The notes under the pieces: generated by a model
Told to the model about the DNA's origin: nothing
The model's database searches: none
Seen by the model: only the letters and a program-made list of their open reading frames with translations
Shown here: piece after piece, positions 25,912-41,900 of the stretch
How positions within the stretch are numbered: position 1 is the first letter of the stretch
How the letters are laid out: each line of letters opens with the position of its first letter
Position numbers and translations under genes: made by a program
Source: Lates calcarifer
Taxonomy: Eukaryota > Chordata > Actinopteri > Centropomidae
Reading direction: 5' to 3'
Assembly: GCF_001640805.2 (NCBI RefSeq)
Contig: NC_066854.1
Span: 12,564,776-12,628,775 of the forward strand
Length of the DNA stretch: 64,000 nucleotides

Positions 25912-27990
25912 CAAGCCTCAGAGAGGACTAAAATAACTTGGTGTACTTCCTTGACAAACTGAGTGCAAAACTGTCTGATAAATATTCACACACAAACACG
26001 TGCATGCCCACATACACACACACACACACACACAGACACAGACACACACTGAAACTCAAACCTCAAACGCACTGTGAGGTGGAAACAGAACAGGCCTGGG
26101 AAAGTGTGATTGTGACATTACACAATGAGTTCAGTTGCATTTCCTTTACTGCATACTGTTTGTGAGTAATTTAAGAGTGAATTACAGAAACTACATGTGT
26201 TTATTACAGATAGTCATTATTATGCAATTCATTTTGCCAATTTTGTTAATCTCCAAAACTTTTTATTGTCATATTTTTTCATGAGCATAAACACTGAACC
26301 ACCACAAACTCCATTTATCCTGGATCAGTGTGTTTATACTGTGTTCATACTGGGGGACATTTGGTTGAATAAAAAAGAAGTGAAAGCTAAAATTGATCAG
26401 CACTAGGTAACTGTGACTGGTAAATTTAGCATTTGAAGTTTGGGGGAAAATGTGTTATAATCATTATTGTAATTGTGAACTTACTTATCATAATATGGGT
26501 GAAAAACAATACATTATATTACAGCCAACATATTTCTTTTCTTAAAGTTTCTCATTAAACATTACAGATTAGCCATGTTTGACCCACATCCATGTGTCAC
26601 ATCATGACTGCTTGGATTACAATAGAAGGTCTATATAGCTGAGCCCTTAGGAAAGGGAGAAAGGTATGTTTGTTTTCTACGCCAGCGTACCTTTTAGAAG
26701 CTGCTGCACATGCCTGCTTGGAGCACATTTTGAAAAGGATGAAATATTTCTCCCTTATTTCAGATTGTACAAAGAAGTAGAAGACATACATTTAACAAAT
26801 AAATTCCTGGAGTATGGGTGTAGCTGTCTACACACCTGTAAACTGAGCACACCTACATCTTCATCTTCACATCATAATAATGTTTTTTAGTGAGTGAAAC
26901 TACAGTTTGATTTTACATTGCACAGTAATAATAAGATATATGGGCTGTAACATAATGCATGGCTTATCACCCTGTGTTACCCTTAAATTACACAGCAAGG
27001 CAGCTAACATGTATTTTCCCCACACTTCAATTTAGGTTCCCAGGACAGCATCTTGTACGCAGAACTTTAAAAAGTATTATTTTTGTATTTATTTCTCAAT
27101 AAGAAATAAAAAACATAAACAACCATTAAAAATCCATATGTTTATTTATCCCCTAATTTAAAAATGTAAAATTGATTCTCTCTCATTCCTTATAGTCTTG
27201 ATTTCTTCAACCGTATCAGGAAGAACTGGTAAATATTATAGTGGTCACAATATTCAAAAAAAAAAAAAATAATAATAATCCTGAGAGAATAACAAGCAAG
27301 TGCATCATTTTCCCACATTATTTCACAAATGTATCTTCTTGATTATGTAGACCATAAATGCAGGCTTTGAGTTTTATTTAATCAGTGATGAGTGGGCCTC
27401 CTCTGACACACAAAGTCAAAGAGTGTCACCAATGTATCATGCAAACGCTACACAACACCCTCTGCCTTACAAACAGGCACCCGACAAACCAAATTAGCCA
27501 CTAGTGCTGCACCATGATCTATTTCTCTCCACCCATGACCGCTGACAATTGTTTACTGGAGTGTCTAGCCAAGCTGGAGGCACAACTGTCATCGTTGTCT
27601 CTGTTGGCATGACAACTGTGGCCCCTGTTGCCGTGGGAATCATGTCCCCTGTTCACATGATGACCAGCGACCCACTGGCAAGGTTATTCACACACACAGA
27701 CACACACACACAAATATAATCCGTGTCCTGGCCTGACTCACCGGCACAGCAAGAAATAGCACTGCAGGAAAAACCCAGATTCTTTTCCAAACGTGTGATA
27801 GGATAGGTGGCCTCTTGGCTTTGTTATCTCATGTCTGTGGATGTAAATTCACTAGAAATGAGCGTGGCAGCATGTGTGAGATGCTTTGGGTTGAGGTTAC
27901 AAGTTAGAGTAAAGGTTAGGGGTAGGCATTCAGTTATGATGAGTGTGGTTAAGACAAGGGGCTAGGGAATGTATCATGTCAATGACACAA

Positions 27991-28029
<39 letters not shown>

Positions 28030-31000
28030 CAGGTGTGGGCTGTCTCAGTATGACTTGCATTTACATCTGTTCATATCAGGGCAGAAGGCTGAGTTTCAGC
28101 CAACGGCTCCACCTGCTGGTCAATAATAAGTACTGCACTGGTGCAGGACCAATCTTTTTAAACCATTATACTTTGGATCTTGTTTTCACTCATTCCATCT
28201 TACCTCCTGGAGAAAAGCTTGAGTCCGGTGAAAGACTTGGAGCAGCCGGTCAGCATCTCCTTCTCCTCCTCCACACAGACTGGGGGTGGCGAAGTGGAGG
28301 ATGGAGGGAGGGTGGAGGAAGAGGGCAGAGAGGAATTAGAGGAGGAGGATGCAGAGCTGAAATCTCCATCGTCTCCTTTTAGGCTTAGTAACCCATCTCC
28401 TTCCCCATGTCTTTCTGTCTCTAAACTTTTTTCTTCAGTTGTGCCACCGCAGGTCTCCAGTTCAGCCCCATGTCCCAGATCAGCATCTACTCCCAAGTCC
28501 AGATCCATGACAGACAGTATGTTCAGTTCCAGTGGTCTCATGCCCTGTCACATTTTGGCAGGATAAGCCACAGCTCCCGGAATTCTGGCTTGGTTCTTCC
28601 AAAATTCGCAATATTCTTAGGAAGGAGAGTCCTAATGTGGCTGAAGTTCTGAATACTCCTGTGTAGTCCAAGCAATCCCGGAGGAGGACTCCAAATGTTC
28701 TTTTAAGTATTCCAAATATTCCCCAAGTGTTTAAAGGAATGCCATGTGGAGTAGCAGTTGCAATCCTCCTGCCCTGTGGTCCCAAAGATTTTCTACAAAA
28801 CCAACAGGCTACAAATGGAATCTTCTTTAAAATGTATCAAACTCGCCAACTGTCTCAGATACTTTGGTCAGATACAGGTCAAGGTTCTCTGAGCTCAGCT
28901 GGTCAGAGTCACACAGTGGCTATAGCAATAGGACCGCACTTTACAACCATAGATACTATATTTAAAGTAGAATGAGACCACTAAAATAAATGTATTCTGC
29001 TCCAGGAGTAACAACAGCACAAACTTTAAGGTTAAAGTAATGAAGGTGTAGAAGTTACTGTCCACCACATATAATAAATGAACAATTATGTTTAAACAAA
29101 GTAGTACTAGAACTCAAATGTAGTAGAAGTATTACATGCAGTAATATAACTACAATGAATTGTTACTACACTAGACTGCTCTAGGACTTCAAACATGGCT
29201 ACCCTGCAGAGGCTGCAAAGTCAATAATCCACATGCCAAAGGTCTTTTACAAGACACACAAGGTGTGTGACTGTGTGTGTGTGTGTGTGTGTGTGTAGAG
29301 AGAGGGATTAGTGTTGAGTCCTGAGGGAGAGATAATCCCTCCCAGCATTCCCCTCCACGTCTCCACTCAGTACTCGTGCTGTCAGCAGCAGCAGTATCAG
29401 TATCAGTGCAGTAGTAGTCCAGTGTTCATGTGACTGTCAGTCTGTCTTCTCTTTCTTCTTTGCTTGTTCTGCTTTGTTCTCAGATTTCACTCTGTCTTTC
29501 TCCACCTTCTCCTCTCCTTCTGGTCCCTTCCTTGTGAATTCAGATTGTTTCCCTCCTTCTCCTCTTCCTCCTCTTCTTCTTCAGTTTCTTGCTGAGTTTA
29601 AACACCCTCCATGTGGGGCAGACGCTGTCACACACGCACACACAGCTGAGTTGCACACTGCTTACACACACACTTCCATAAACACACTCTGATCTTCTAC
29701 TACCCGCCCGGCTAAAACCAGGAAGTAGATAATGACAACAATCAGGGCCTTAGCTCTTAGCTGCCCTGTCCCATGCCTGACTGAAAATCTCTCTGACTTA
29801 ACTGCTGTTCACGTCTGACTGATTGTGGCTGAATAAGTCCACACTCCTGTCCTCAGCCAAGCAAGTGAGGACAGCAATAAGGAGATGAAATGAATGGAGA
29901 TGACTTTGACTTCAGTTGGTCATCATACACAGTGAGTTTATCACATGAATAAGAATCTATCTCATCCAGAAAACATGTACATTAACTGTTATTTCCTTTC
30001 TTTAACATAGTTTTATGACCTCTGACTACTGGACAATGCAGTTACATGTTCATGCAGAACACTGCAGAACATCAGACCTCAAAAAGAAAAAATATAATTA
30101 GAGATCTTTGAGTGTATCTGACATAGTTAGACGAAAAGGTAAAGTCTACACGTCAGCTACATCTGCAAATGTTAGCTTCATCTGTCCTCTGACGTGATGT
30201 TTGGATTGACAGTGTTTCACAGACACCAGCATGTGAAATTAAAAGAAAAGTGCTGTGCACATTCACATTCTTGTTAGGTCTCAGAGGGTTCAGAGCTGTT
30301 CCTCAGTGTAATCAAATCACGTTTTGGGCTGTCTGGCTGACATTTTGATGGCTGGAACCATAATTCTGCAGACTTTGCTCAACAGGGTAACCCACAATAC
30401 ATATCACTGTGACAAATAAATGACATACAGCTGTCCTCCACCTTCACTCAAGCAAAAGCATTAGCACATTAAGGACATACATGTGTTTTTCCATCTCTCT
30501 AGTTTCTGACTTTCTGTGGTTATCAGCTTCCAAGCTCACTGGTTTCTACTGAGCATCTTTAAAAACACCTCATAAATATGTAGACTCCTACAACATGAAT
30601 TTCCTGAAACAGCTGCTCAGTGTAGTCTTACAGACATTACTCAGTTGGCTTTGTTGGAGGCTATTGTCACCGGCAGATTAATCACATTTGGTGCTCTGGT
30701 GAGTATTTGGGGCAGCGGGACGGTTTGTGTGGGACTAAGTTGACGCAAGCTACTGTGTGTGTGCTCATGGTGATGAAGGAACATGTCACCCAGTGCAATA
30801 GTGTGACTCAGTGATGTGTTTTCAATAGTTTCTGGAACACAATGGAGCTCTATGGAATAGAAGAATATAATATATCAGGCTTTGAATAGACACAAAGTAC
30901 TGAAAATGAATATCATCAGACGTGCTCTTTAAAAATTCATACAATGAATTAAATAAAAGTTGCTCTGATGTGACTGTTTAATCAGATACGTTTCAAATTT

Positions 31001-32868
31001 AGGATCACATGCAAAAGTGGTCAAATTAGAATTAATATTGTGATCCAATGTGAGCTGAATAATACGTATTCATTAAATTCTAATTATTTTTAAATGGGAA
31101 AAAAAATCATATGGGCCTCTTTAGTCACAGCATCAACAACACACACTCACTCACACAACACTAAGCCCTTCTTAATGTACTACTGTTGATGACCACATGA
31201 GGGTGCTGTCTGATAAACAGACAAGTACAGTCCACAACTATAAGATTTAATATCCAGTAACAGGATATATAATTGAGTATAATCATAATAATGATGATAA
31301 GTAGCAGGGGAATATAGCAAGTCCAGGACTTCAGAAGCAAATTCACCATCATCAAGTATGGAACAACAGAGGTCTAAACCAGCACAGTTGGTTTAGACCT
31401 TGTAAGTATTGTATTGTTAATAGTGATGTATCAATGTGTAAGAAACATGTTAATCTTGCAGCTGATGGAGGTGGTGCTATGTTTAAGTACTTAATGTGCT
31501 GGTGAATATTTAAGTCTTTAACTGTGCTGATCATATGTTTTGCATGGAAAATCTTAACCCTCAAAGTGAGTACAAGTATAGAGAATAATGGAATACTTAA
31601 GTGAAGTACTCAAATTCTTACTAACCAAAGTACTTGAGTAAATGTTGTTAGTTACATTGCACCACAAAATTTTATTCCCATCGAGACACCTAATCAAATG
31701 AATAACAAAGCGTGGTCCAATCAAGGAGCATGAGTGAATTAAGTTCTGGGCCATGATTACAGCTGTCCATTTACATGCTTCATAATCTGACTGTAAGGTC
31801 CATGATCTAACACCAGACAACCAGAAAGATAATTTCTGGCAATTGTCAAGAGGATGTCTGTGAGATAAGTAAACTGCACAAGCCCCTAAATTAAAAAGTG
31901 TTGTCTGATTTCTCCAAGTTTTGGTTTAGGTTTAAGTACAAATAAACTTGGCTTGGGTTGGGCTAAGAGCATGGTTTGAGCAAAAATGACTTTGTTAGGG
32001 TTTGAGAACCTTTGTTGTCATTGTTATGGTGATAAACACTTGGTTATGATTAGGGAACTATCATTAAAAGAAACCACCAAACAAACGGTCTTGAGGTTTC
32101 AAGTCACAAGGTTTGTTGAATCGTCTGTCTGTCCAACTTCCCTCCTCTGTGGCATTCTGATAAAACCAATGATGCTATCGTTTTTCATGGGAAGACGAGT
32201 CTTAAACTGGCTAGGATACTTGCTGGAATATTGCATACTGACACTGAACACTGACACTGGAATGGGAAAAAGCAGATTAACAGATTAATTCTGGCAGTAT
32301 TTATTCCTGCCAGTTCATCAAAGGTTCTTACACTGAGACAGTTTGTGCACACAGACAGCTAGGTTATTGAACTTTACCAGGGACATTTTTGTCCTGAATT
32401 TGACCTCTCAGGTAGGTGTGTAATCCTAGACTGTGTACTTTCCAAAGCAAATTACATAAATTCCATGGTTGGTTTCAGGTGTTGAGTCAGAGATGACTAA
32501 GTTAATGTTAGAGGTGGTCAGCTTCTGAGTTGGTGCTTGTTGTGTGGTAGCATTTTTACAGATATTTACAAGAACAAGGTTTCAGCAAAAAATGCGAAGG
32601 ATGTGTGAATTTGCATTCTCTCTATGGCAGAATCACAAATTCCTACAGGAACTACTAAAAATAGACTGCTTAACTGTACCCTGCCCTGACTGTTATATAA
32701 AAATATTTGTTTTTATTTAGCAATTAAATATCTCTATACTGTGTGCAGGAGCAGGAATAAAAGCAGAGCAGAATGAAAGGAAAGCTCTTCTTGTTGTTAT
32801 GGAGCAATGTGATTATGGTTTCAGTCCCCTTGACAGACAGAGCACATCTTAGTACTGTTATGCTATAT

Positions 32869-32904
<36 letters not shown>

Positions 32905-35900
32905 GCTCCTCTTTTCTCTGTTATCACTGTTCCCTCTCATCCGTCGCCCACTCTGTATTTCCATGACAAATAAAATGCCACTCGACAGCACGACACACAA
33001 TTCAGAGAGATCCTTTTAACTTACCAACACCCACAGCTGACCCATTTTCTCTGTGTCTCTATAACGAAGGACTGATTAGAAATTCTAACATTAATCCTAA
33101 ACCTGACCCCAACGCAGACACTGTTCCTGATGAGTTGCAGAAAACAGTTCACAGCATTATTACGCCTTTTTTCTCTCTTTCATAGTGTTGTAGGGACATT
33201 TACATCTAATAACACGATGAATATCACAGCTGCAGATAACGTGAAATCACTTACACTGACTGACTGTGTTGCTGCCACAGTATAACAAACTTCACTCGAT
33301 CTATGTTGTATCATGCAGAATAATGATTGATATTTTAATCAATGCACATAACAAAACTCTTCCAACTCAGCATACCACTCCGCTACTGATCTATGTTGTA
33401 TCATGGCCAGAACATATCAGACTGACTTGGAGGAGGGATAGAAAAGTATTTAAATCAAAATGCAAACCACTGAACAAATATTGAACTATTCAATATCTCA
33501 CTGAATGTGTATGTTTGTATGAGATATTATAGTTTCCAGCACTCAATATTTAAGAGTGAGCTGACAAAGAGCATCCCATTTAAGGCTGTTGGTTAATCAG
33601 ACTAATAACTCCATTACCATTGTACCGTACTACCATTGCAAAGCATGAATGCGTCGCATAAATGCAGCCATTTGCCACGTTAATACTTGACTATACTCTA
33701 CACAATCGTTTCTGCTCTGTCACATCATGTTCATGCAATTCTGGCTTAAGAGTCCAGCAGACTGAATGTTCACTGCGATGAGTATGTAAAAGACTAAGAG
33801 AGAGGATGATGAATCACCAGTACAGATCTGCATCATCTGTTTGCTGACTGTGTCAGCTCCATCTGTGGAAAACCTAATGTACTTATGTTTGTGCCAACAA
33901 GTCAGGATGAATTTTTAAATGTGGTCAGCAAAACAAAAACATGGAGTCTTAAATTCTAAATTTAATGGTAAGTTCCCACTAATGTGTTGCACTGCGCTTT
34001 GGTTTCACTTCTGTCTAGTTCATCCTTAACCAGATCTATGGGCTAAAAATAAAGTCTAGTATAGGGGTGGATGGATGGTCAATGGGTCAACGAAACTCAG
34101 GACTTTCACCCAGCAGACCACTGTTCAGTTCCTGTTTGTGAACCCAGTGGTTGTTGTTTCTTTAATCCATGACCAGTTTTATCCCAAACCCCCATCTTTT
34201 CCTGAACCTAACAAAGTACTTAATATGTCTAAACACAACTAAACTGCAACTCTTTCTAAAGTAGTAGTAGTTTACTGCTGACCTTTGCACCATTTAAGGT
34301 TAATAGAAAATAATGGAAAAATGGGAGTGACCTAAACATTTGACCAGTGGTGTATGTTTCTAACAACGCTGAGAATGCTGCAGGAATCAAACCTATAAAC
34401 AACTTATTACCATGCCATTGTCCATTATGTTGTTTTTAACCGTGTCCCCATCTGCTCTCCACTGTGGGGTACACACAGCAGTGGGGCAGTGAGTAACCTA
34501 CATACACTATTGACCCTGCAAACTGGCAGCTAATTCTAACTAGGTTTTGTTTCAGTTGGCTGCTAAATGTAGCAGCCAGCAGGACTGGAGAGGAACAGTG
34601 CTTTCACTGTGACCAGCTGTATGTGTAGCTTTATCAAAGACTCATGTTTAACGTCACTGCTAAACAGTGTATGATAGTGCTGTAGGCTTATGAACGTGTC
34701 TTATCTACCTTCTAGCAGCTTGGTTGCCAATTTATTCCCATTATAACTTTCATTTCATTTTGTTATTACCTTACTTTACTCTACTTTATTTCATCTTCAT
34801 CTTATTTTTATTGTATATGTAAATTGGAGCACTGAAACTCAACAATTTCCCACAAGGGATAAATAAAGTATTTCTGACTCCGATTCTGGTTTATAACAGG
34901 GGTCCTCAAAATCGAGACCTGTTGACCAAATCTGGCCTCCCATCTGAAGGATTTAACTCTATAAAATTCTGATATTGTTCTTTACTGGCCTAAATCAGTT
35001 GGGTTAAACTTGCCTGTATAAATATACTGTGAAATCTATTCTAATGCCAGTGAAAACAAACTTAATTTCTCATATAAAACTAATATTTTGAGACATACAA
35101 ACTGACAGTGTGCCTCATTGTTGCACCAGGCTTTTTGCTAGATCACAGTATGAGAGAACAGACAGTCCCTGGTGCAGAGATGTAGTTAACGCCTTATTAA
35201 TATCATCGCTTTTGAAAGCACCGAAGACACAGTCGGTCTGGCGGTGGCCAACATGGAGAACTGTGGAAATCTGTGAAGTGTGAACTTAACACTGCTGAGC
35301 CTCAAGACATCAGCAGGAGCCTGAGTTAATGAGATTCACCTTATTAATTCCCCCATAACATTATTTCCTTACAGTATATTCACCCAACAGACCATTAGTG
35401 CTCAGCATACTATTCACTAATTACTTGCATCATTTGCACATAATATCCTTTGTGCAAAGATGGGATTTCAGCCACATGAAGGCACTGGAGGAAAGCTCAT
35501 GACCAGAATCAGATCATCATTATCTGGTGTTCAGTGAGTTTCCTGGTATTCTGCTAATTTCATTTCATTCCCTGTGTACAAGAGAAACCATTGCCCTAAA
35601 GTGACCTAAAGGACAGACGAGAGGGTCAACAAAAGCCTCAGGAGAAATCAAGATCTGTGGAAATTTGTTTTAAATTTAGGCCAGCAGTCATGAGGACACC
35701 AGTGCTCTGTTCTAAAACACTGGATGTAACAGACCAACACAAAGTCCAGAGATGCACATTAGGGGATGTCACTGTCACCGGCTGCTCGGCAATTGTGGTG
35801 TCAATAGGTTTTCCACTGTCACCTGCTCAGATCAGGTCATTAGTTCACTGTGAACACCACAACTGTGTTTTGTGTTACTTCCAAACTGGCAGAGATACAT

Positions 35901-38900
35901 ACACAGAAATCTCCCAAAAATAACACAAACCCTCTTTCAAGAACCTCATGGAGTGATGCAGGGATGACGTATTTTTGTACGCCAATCCAGAAGTTAGCAT
36001 CACTGTGGTTCCCTTAATAAAAAGCCACTGGCAGTTTTCCAAAATAAGCTCTGTGTCCAGCAAAAGTTTGTGATACTTAAACGTATATAAACACAACAAA
36101 GCTGTAAAGTTGTGTTAAAACCACAGACCTTAATTCAGGCATCTGACCAAAACCCATTAAAAAAACCCACTGACTTTGAGACAAGGGAAGCGGGTGGTTT
36201 TAGGACTCATTCCTGCACCACTCTGTTGGATGCTATGATAGAATTCCATTAGGACAGGAGGAGAATACATCTTTACACACAAACATTTATGGTTATGGTT
36301 GATTTACAGTTTCCAATCCACCAAAACTTTAGCCAAGATTTGAGACATGTTGGACACAGATCATGACTGTCTAATTACAAATGAGATTCACCTCACTATT
36401 TCTGCTTTGTGAATTCGCAAGTAACTCAATGGCAGAGAGACCATAGAGACTTAACTCAGACATGCCTGTTCCCTGACATTGCACAGCTTCCTCCACTGAT
36501 GGTAGCTAATCATCAACCCCGAAAAACTGAAATTAACTTCTTGTTCTTCTTTCTATTATTTTTATTAGGACTAGCTTAGTTTAACCTAGGTGTACCCAAT
36601 AAACTGGCAACTGAATGTAGAGGAACTCATTTGCTAATATAATTGGACAAACAATATGTACTACTGATAGAAATGTCTTTTGGCTTATTTACAAGCAGTG
36701 ATCACCTTCTTCATAAAAAAGGCAGAGCTGCTGCATCTGCATTGAGAGGTACACTACATGTACACTGAAAACTACACAAAGTCTGTAAACAAGAGGAGTT
36801 TGCTCAGTTTTGGATTGGTGGGTTACATCTTCCAAGTTCCTGTCTGTTCTTTTGGCTGTTTATCTTTGCCATCTGTGCTTGCTTCCATCTGGTGTACTGA
36901 TGTGCTACATTATGCAACTTTTTTGGCTTGAGGCAAAAAGTGCATTGTTCTTCTCCTCCCACTCCCAGTTGGTCACGTTAATGCATTAACACATGTCAGT
37001 CATGATCAGCAGAGGGATCATCTGTGTCTCGCCCGAAGGACAAGGTGAAACCACCACAGATAATAAAGTGTCAGATAGCAAACAGACAATAAAGGTTTCA
37101 ATAAAAAGATTCATTACCTGCCTGCTCCCTGTATTTACCTTTTTTTCTGTTGCCTGCCTGTAAGCCTGGTCCTCATCATTTATCCTATTAACGTCACTTC
37201 ACTGCACCAACCTGCCTCTGTGTCTTTGCTTTGGTCCTCCCTGCCTGTGCTGCTACTACTAGCCATGACAGTCTGCTCCAAGTACTATCAATGAAAAACA
37301 ATGTAGGATGTCCAGTTTGACTACAGGCTTCTCACACAACAACTTATCTTCATTTTCATTCAAATAAATGTCAAGGCGATGTCAAGGAGACTTTGTTCTC
37401 GAGGTAGCATATCTCACCAGTACGTTGGGACACCAACCTGTGTCACTAGCAAGTCAGCCACATACTGCAAGTGTGGTGTCGAGGCTGACTGCACAAACAC
37501 AAACCTTTTTTTGTTTTGTCTTGTCTGTTTTATTTCCATTACACATCCTTCAAAGAGTAAATATATCTGACTGTACAGAGTAAACACAGTTGTGTTCCAA
37601 TTAGTTTTATAATTGCCAGGAAGATTCTTATCATTATCTGTCATCTGTCACAACATAACATGGATGAAGTATTTCCCTTTCAGTTAATTCAATGTCTGTG
37701 TTCCATCTGCAGGCTCTCCTGTCAGTGTGTCATTATAAATACCAGATACAGTGGTAAACTTGATTACATCTTGTGTAAATTGCATCTGTACTGTTGTCAT
37801 GTAGTCATATTTTGGTATTCTACACAGCCCCACAGTTTAGCCAGTAGAAATTTTAGACTAGATGAGATCTAATACCAGGATCACTGCATGATATTTTTGT
37901 CGTTTGTCAGATTAATCAATCATAGAGTCACAAATCCTCTCTGTCACCGAGCTGAGAGACATGGCAGACCACATGTTGGACGTGTAGCATTCAGAGCTTG
38001 CCTCCTTCCATCCTGTGTGATATCACTGTTCTACCCGACAGCGCCAATATCCAATACCTCTGTACAGAATCAGTGACATTCATAATCACTTGGTGATGCA
38101 TATTCGCATTCCCTGTTGTCCTGTCAGTCAAGTACAGAGTGGGAATGCACCCAAGACACACTGAGGATGCATTCAAGACCACATTCTGAGGTGGTCTAGG
38201 CCACACTCCTTTAGGAGAAAATGTGTCCTGGGCTGCACTGAAGGACCACCTACTCTACTCACAGTCTGATTTGTCCACAGTTTCACAATGAAGCAAACAA
38301 AATGTTTTAACAGTGTTTCCCATCCATTGATTTATTTGTTTGTGGCAGCCCGCCACAGTGTCAACACCGACTGACTGCCACGGATTGATTTTCTCTTTCA
38401 AATGAGTAAAATCTTATTTTATTGTAGAGATGTGGGCAAGTGCTTTGATTGGCTCAGCCCCTCCTTGCCCTGCTCTCTCTCCCTCACACACACATACAAA
38501 CACAATGACTGACAATGGACGTGTCTTTCATAGTCTGAATGGCTAAAACCAACGTATTTGGTCATTGCAAATAGAAATTATGTACATGTTTATCTGCATA
38601 TAGAGCAGGGAAGTGAGATCACTGGAGATGAAGTCTAATGCCAGGTATCAACTAATGTACTTGAGACATGAGACACATATTAATGCCAGGGTTTAAACAG
38701 GGCCTGGGAAGTAATGTGTGCAAACATTTATGATTTTTAACCACAGACAGCCTTACAGTGTATGTGAACATGAATGGAACCATGTTAATCCAATAATATA
38801 CTTTCGGATGAGGCTACATGGATTGTGTTCTAATTAATTCCCACAAAATACACATAAGTCTTAATTTTTTAGGGAGGGATATTTAAAAAAAAAAAGTGAT

Positions 38901-41900
38901 TGCCGTAACAACACGTTTCACTCAGTGCCATAATGAAATTAAAATAATTAAAACCTCCCTCTTCCCTTTCATCACCGAAACATCTCGAGACCTCTGCATC
39001 AAACAACATGATGTATAAAAGCAGAATCACCACTTCTCTGATTTCCCAGGTGTCACATGGAAATCTAGCACATTAGACAAAATGTCACAGTGTTCCTGAT
39101 CTGTGGTGTCGCAGAGCCTCCTGCTGCTCCCAGCTCCTGCTCCTAGCCAACATTACTATTATTAATATTACTTAAATCTCTACATGGAATCTGTATTATG
39201 CTATGTTCTCTTTCACACTCTGAGTCTGGTTCTGCTCGAGGTTTCTGCCTGTTAAAAGGACATTTTTCCTTGCCACTGTTGCCTACTCCTGCTCATGGTG
39301 GGATCTGTTGAGTCTCTTTATATATCTATAATAATATAACAATCTAGACCTGCTCTATATGGAAAGTGCCTACAGATAATTTCTGTTGTGATTTGGTGCT
39401 ATATAAATAAACTGACTTGACCTGAGTTCCTTTAAAGGTTCTGGTGTTGCCACTTTCTCTATAGAGCAGTGTGTGGACCATCTTTAAGGCTGTGACCATC
39501 CCTTCTGATATTTCATTTAAACTTTGTGATTCTCAGCTGAGAAAAAGCAACTCCTGCGAGCACACACACACACACACAGACACACACACACACTCAGCGT
39601 TGCAGAGCCACAGATTCAGCCGATCCTTACATAACTCCTCTGGATGAGTCAGGAGAATTGACAGCTGTGCCAGTTGGCCCCACCCCCACCACTCACACAC
39701 AAACACACACCAGCACAATCCCATCTGTATTACTAAATATAAATTATGTTGAGATTATGCCTCACGCTGGCAGTGACATAAGAAGCCGGCTGACGAACAG
39801 CTTCACTGCGTCTAACCTCGAGCGCGGCGATGGAAAACATCTATCTATTATATCTGAAATCAGACACCGGCGCTGACATTTGGAGGACTGACCCACAAAA
39901 CACAAATCAAACATTTGAAGTAGGGCAGGAGAAAATCTATGCACATTATGTAATGTGGCATTCAGCGCCTGGCAGGCATTTATTTGTCATGAATCAGTTC
40001 AATATCAGACAGGCTTTTCACAAATACACAGTTATTAAAGTGTGTCTTTATCGATTGTCCAAATCCCACGCTAGTGAGAAGACACTGAGGGAAGTGTGCT
40101 TATAATACCAATACAATTTTGTAAAGCAGATATGAATAGATTATAATGTATTGAGTTGAACATTAAGAATAAGTAAACGCATCTCATACTGGACACTTAA
40201 TTAAACAAACAGCGATTTAACAATGAATTGTCTGTTTGTTCATTTACATGTCTGTTCCTAAACCACCTATGTTCTGTCCTCCCACAACACAAATAAAAAC
40301 CTCCCTCTACCTAGAGAAAGAAAAAGGAGTGTCAGAGAGAGATAGACAGGCCTTTTTGACCTCCTCCTGCCTCCCTTTGACTTTTGTTTGCTCCTTTTAC
40401 TTTGACCGCCTGGTGTTTTCATGCCTGTCTGACAGCCTGCTTGCTTGCAGGCCTTTGCTGTCATCACTGTTATCATTATTCAATTTCCTCCACCGTGCCT
40501 GTGCCTGAGTCTGTCTTTGGGTCCTCCTTCCTGCGCTCCAGGAAAATGACAGAACTAGAGCCACAGTGTAAAATTCAAAGTCGAACCACAATCTGGACAC
40601 AATACAGTACTACAACATATATCCACTCTGTGTATTCATCATCATCTGTGTATTTATCTGTGCAGGTTTGTTAAGTTAAACTTCATTCAGCAGGCGTGTC
40701 TGGAGCAGTGAGAGGGCAGCTGCTGAGGGAGAGGCCTGTTTACAAGAAGGGACTCCAATTAGATTAGAGACTCATACACACCAACAGTTTCTACGGCAAC
40801 AGACAGGCCAATATTTCATTCATAGAGAAAGCAACAGGAACAGCATTAACACTGACAATACAGCAGGGCTGGAAAACAGAGGAAAAACAACACAACTAAA
40901 CTTCATGAGTCCTTTTAAAAGGGGGCTGCAAGTGGGATATTTCTCATTACTGACAGTGACTCAGCAACAGTTCACATTATGGTTAGGTATGGTCAGGACT
41001 GTACCATGTGACCTGAGCGATTAGCACTCCCTAAACACAGGAAGCCCTGCGATAGACTGGCAATCTGCCTCTGGCCCAGTGTTAGCTGGGACTGGCTCCA
41101 GCCAATATGTATATACACACACTTATAAATAAATATGTGTGCACTCACTGGTTTAAAGTACAAACAGAGTGGCTAGAGGCTACATGGGAAATACTCTTTT
41201 CAAAAAACTGCAGGTGATTCTGTTTTATTTTCGAGCACAAAGACGTCACAACTGACAACCAAAGAAGAAGAAGAGACAAAACCATGGAGACATTATGAGT
41301 ACTACTGACATCTGGTTTAAAACCTAAGCTGTGTTTAAGGCAACAGCTTCTTATTTTGGTAATTTGCTTGTATGCATGCCACCTGAGTCAGGACCAGAGG
41401 ATGTCATCCCTGTGAGTCCAGTACATACATATTGAGGCAATGTAAAGCCTAGTTTAGCACAAACACGGCAGCAGAAGGAATGCGTAAGAATGAAAAAACA
41501 CCCATTCTAATTCCAAACCTGTCTGAATTGGTCTTGTGATAACACAAGCGGTTTGTGAACTCAGTCTGGAGGGATGAATGAACGGCAGATTTAGACAAGT
41601 GTCAGCTGTCTGTGAGCGCCAGCCATCCACTGGGAAGAGGTCAAAGATCGTTGTGACAGATTGGCAGTCATTGGCAGTGACCAGGATGACAGGGAGAAGC
41701 CAGGCAGTGTGCTAAGGTTGGTCTGGTGGGTGCACGCACTTATGCACACACACAAGCATTGTTGAATGCTCGTGCAGTTTATTGGGTTCTATCTTGTTTG
41801 TACCCTTGTAATACTTCCTTACCCTGTAGCACTTCCTAGCTGCCTTTGGAGCAGGTGCTCATTGTGAAGCTCAGACTATGGTTGTAAAAGTAGGTCCAGT

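Larger units (their letters stand above)
14137..28203. other. dgkz intron (upstream isoforms) or flank
   Basis: Holds the large foldback element, a Tc1 fragment (16811), a MITE (21261), a LINE tail (24880) and microsatellites. Short open frames here look random. Confidence 0.65.
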
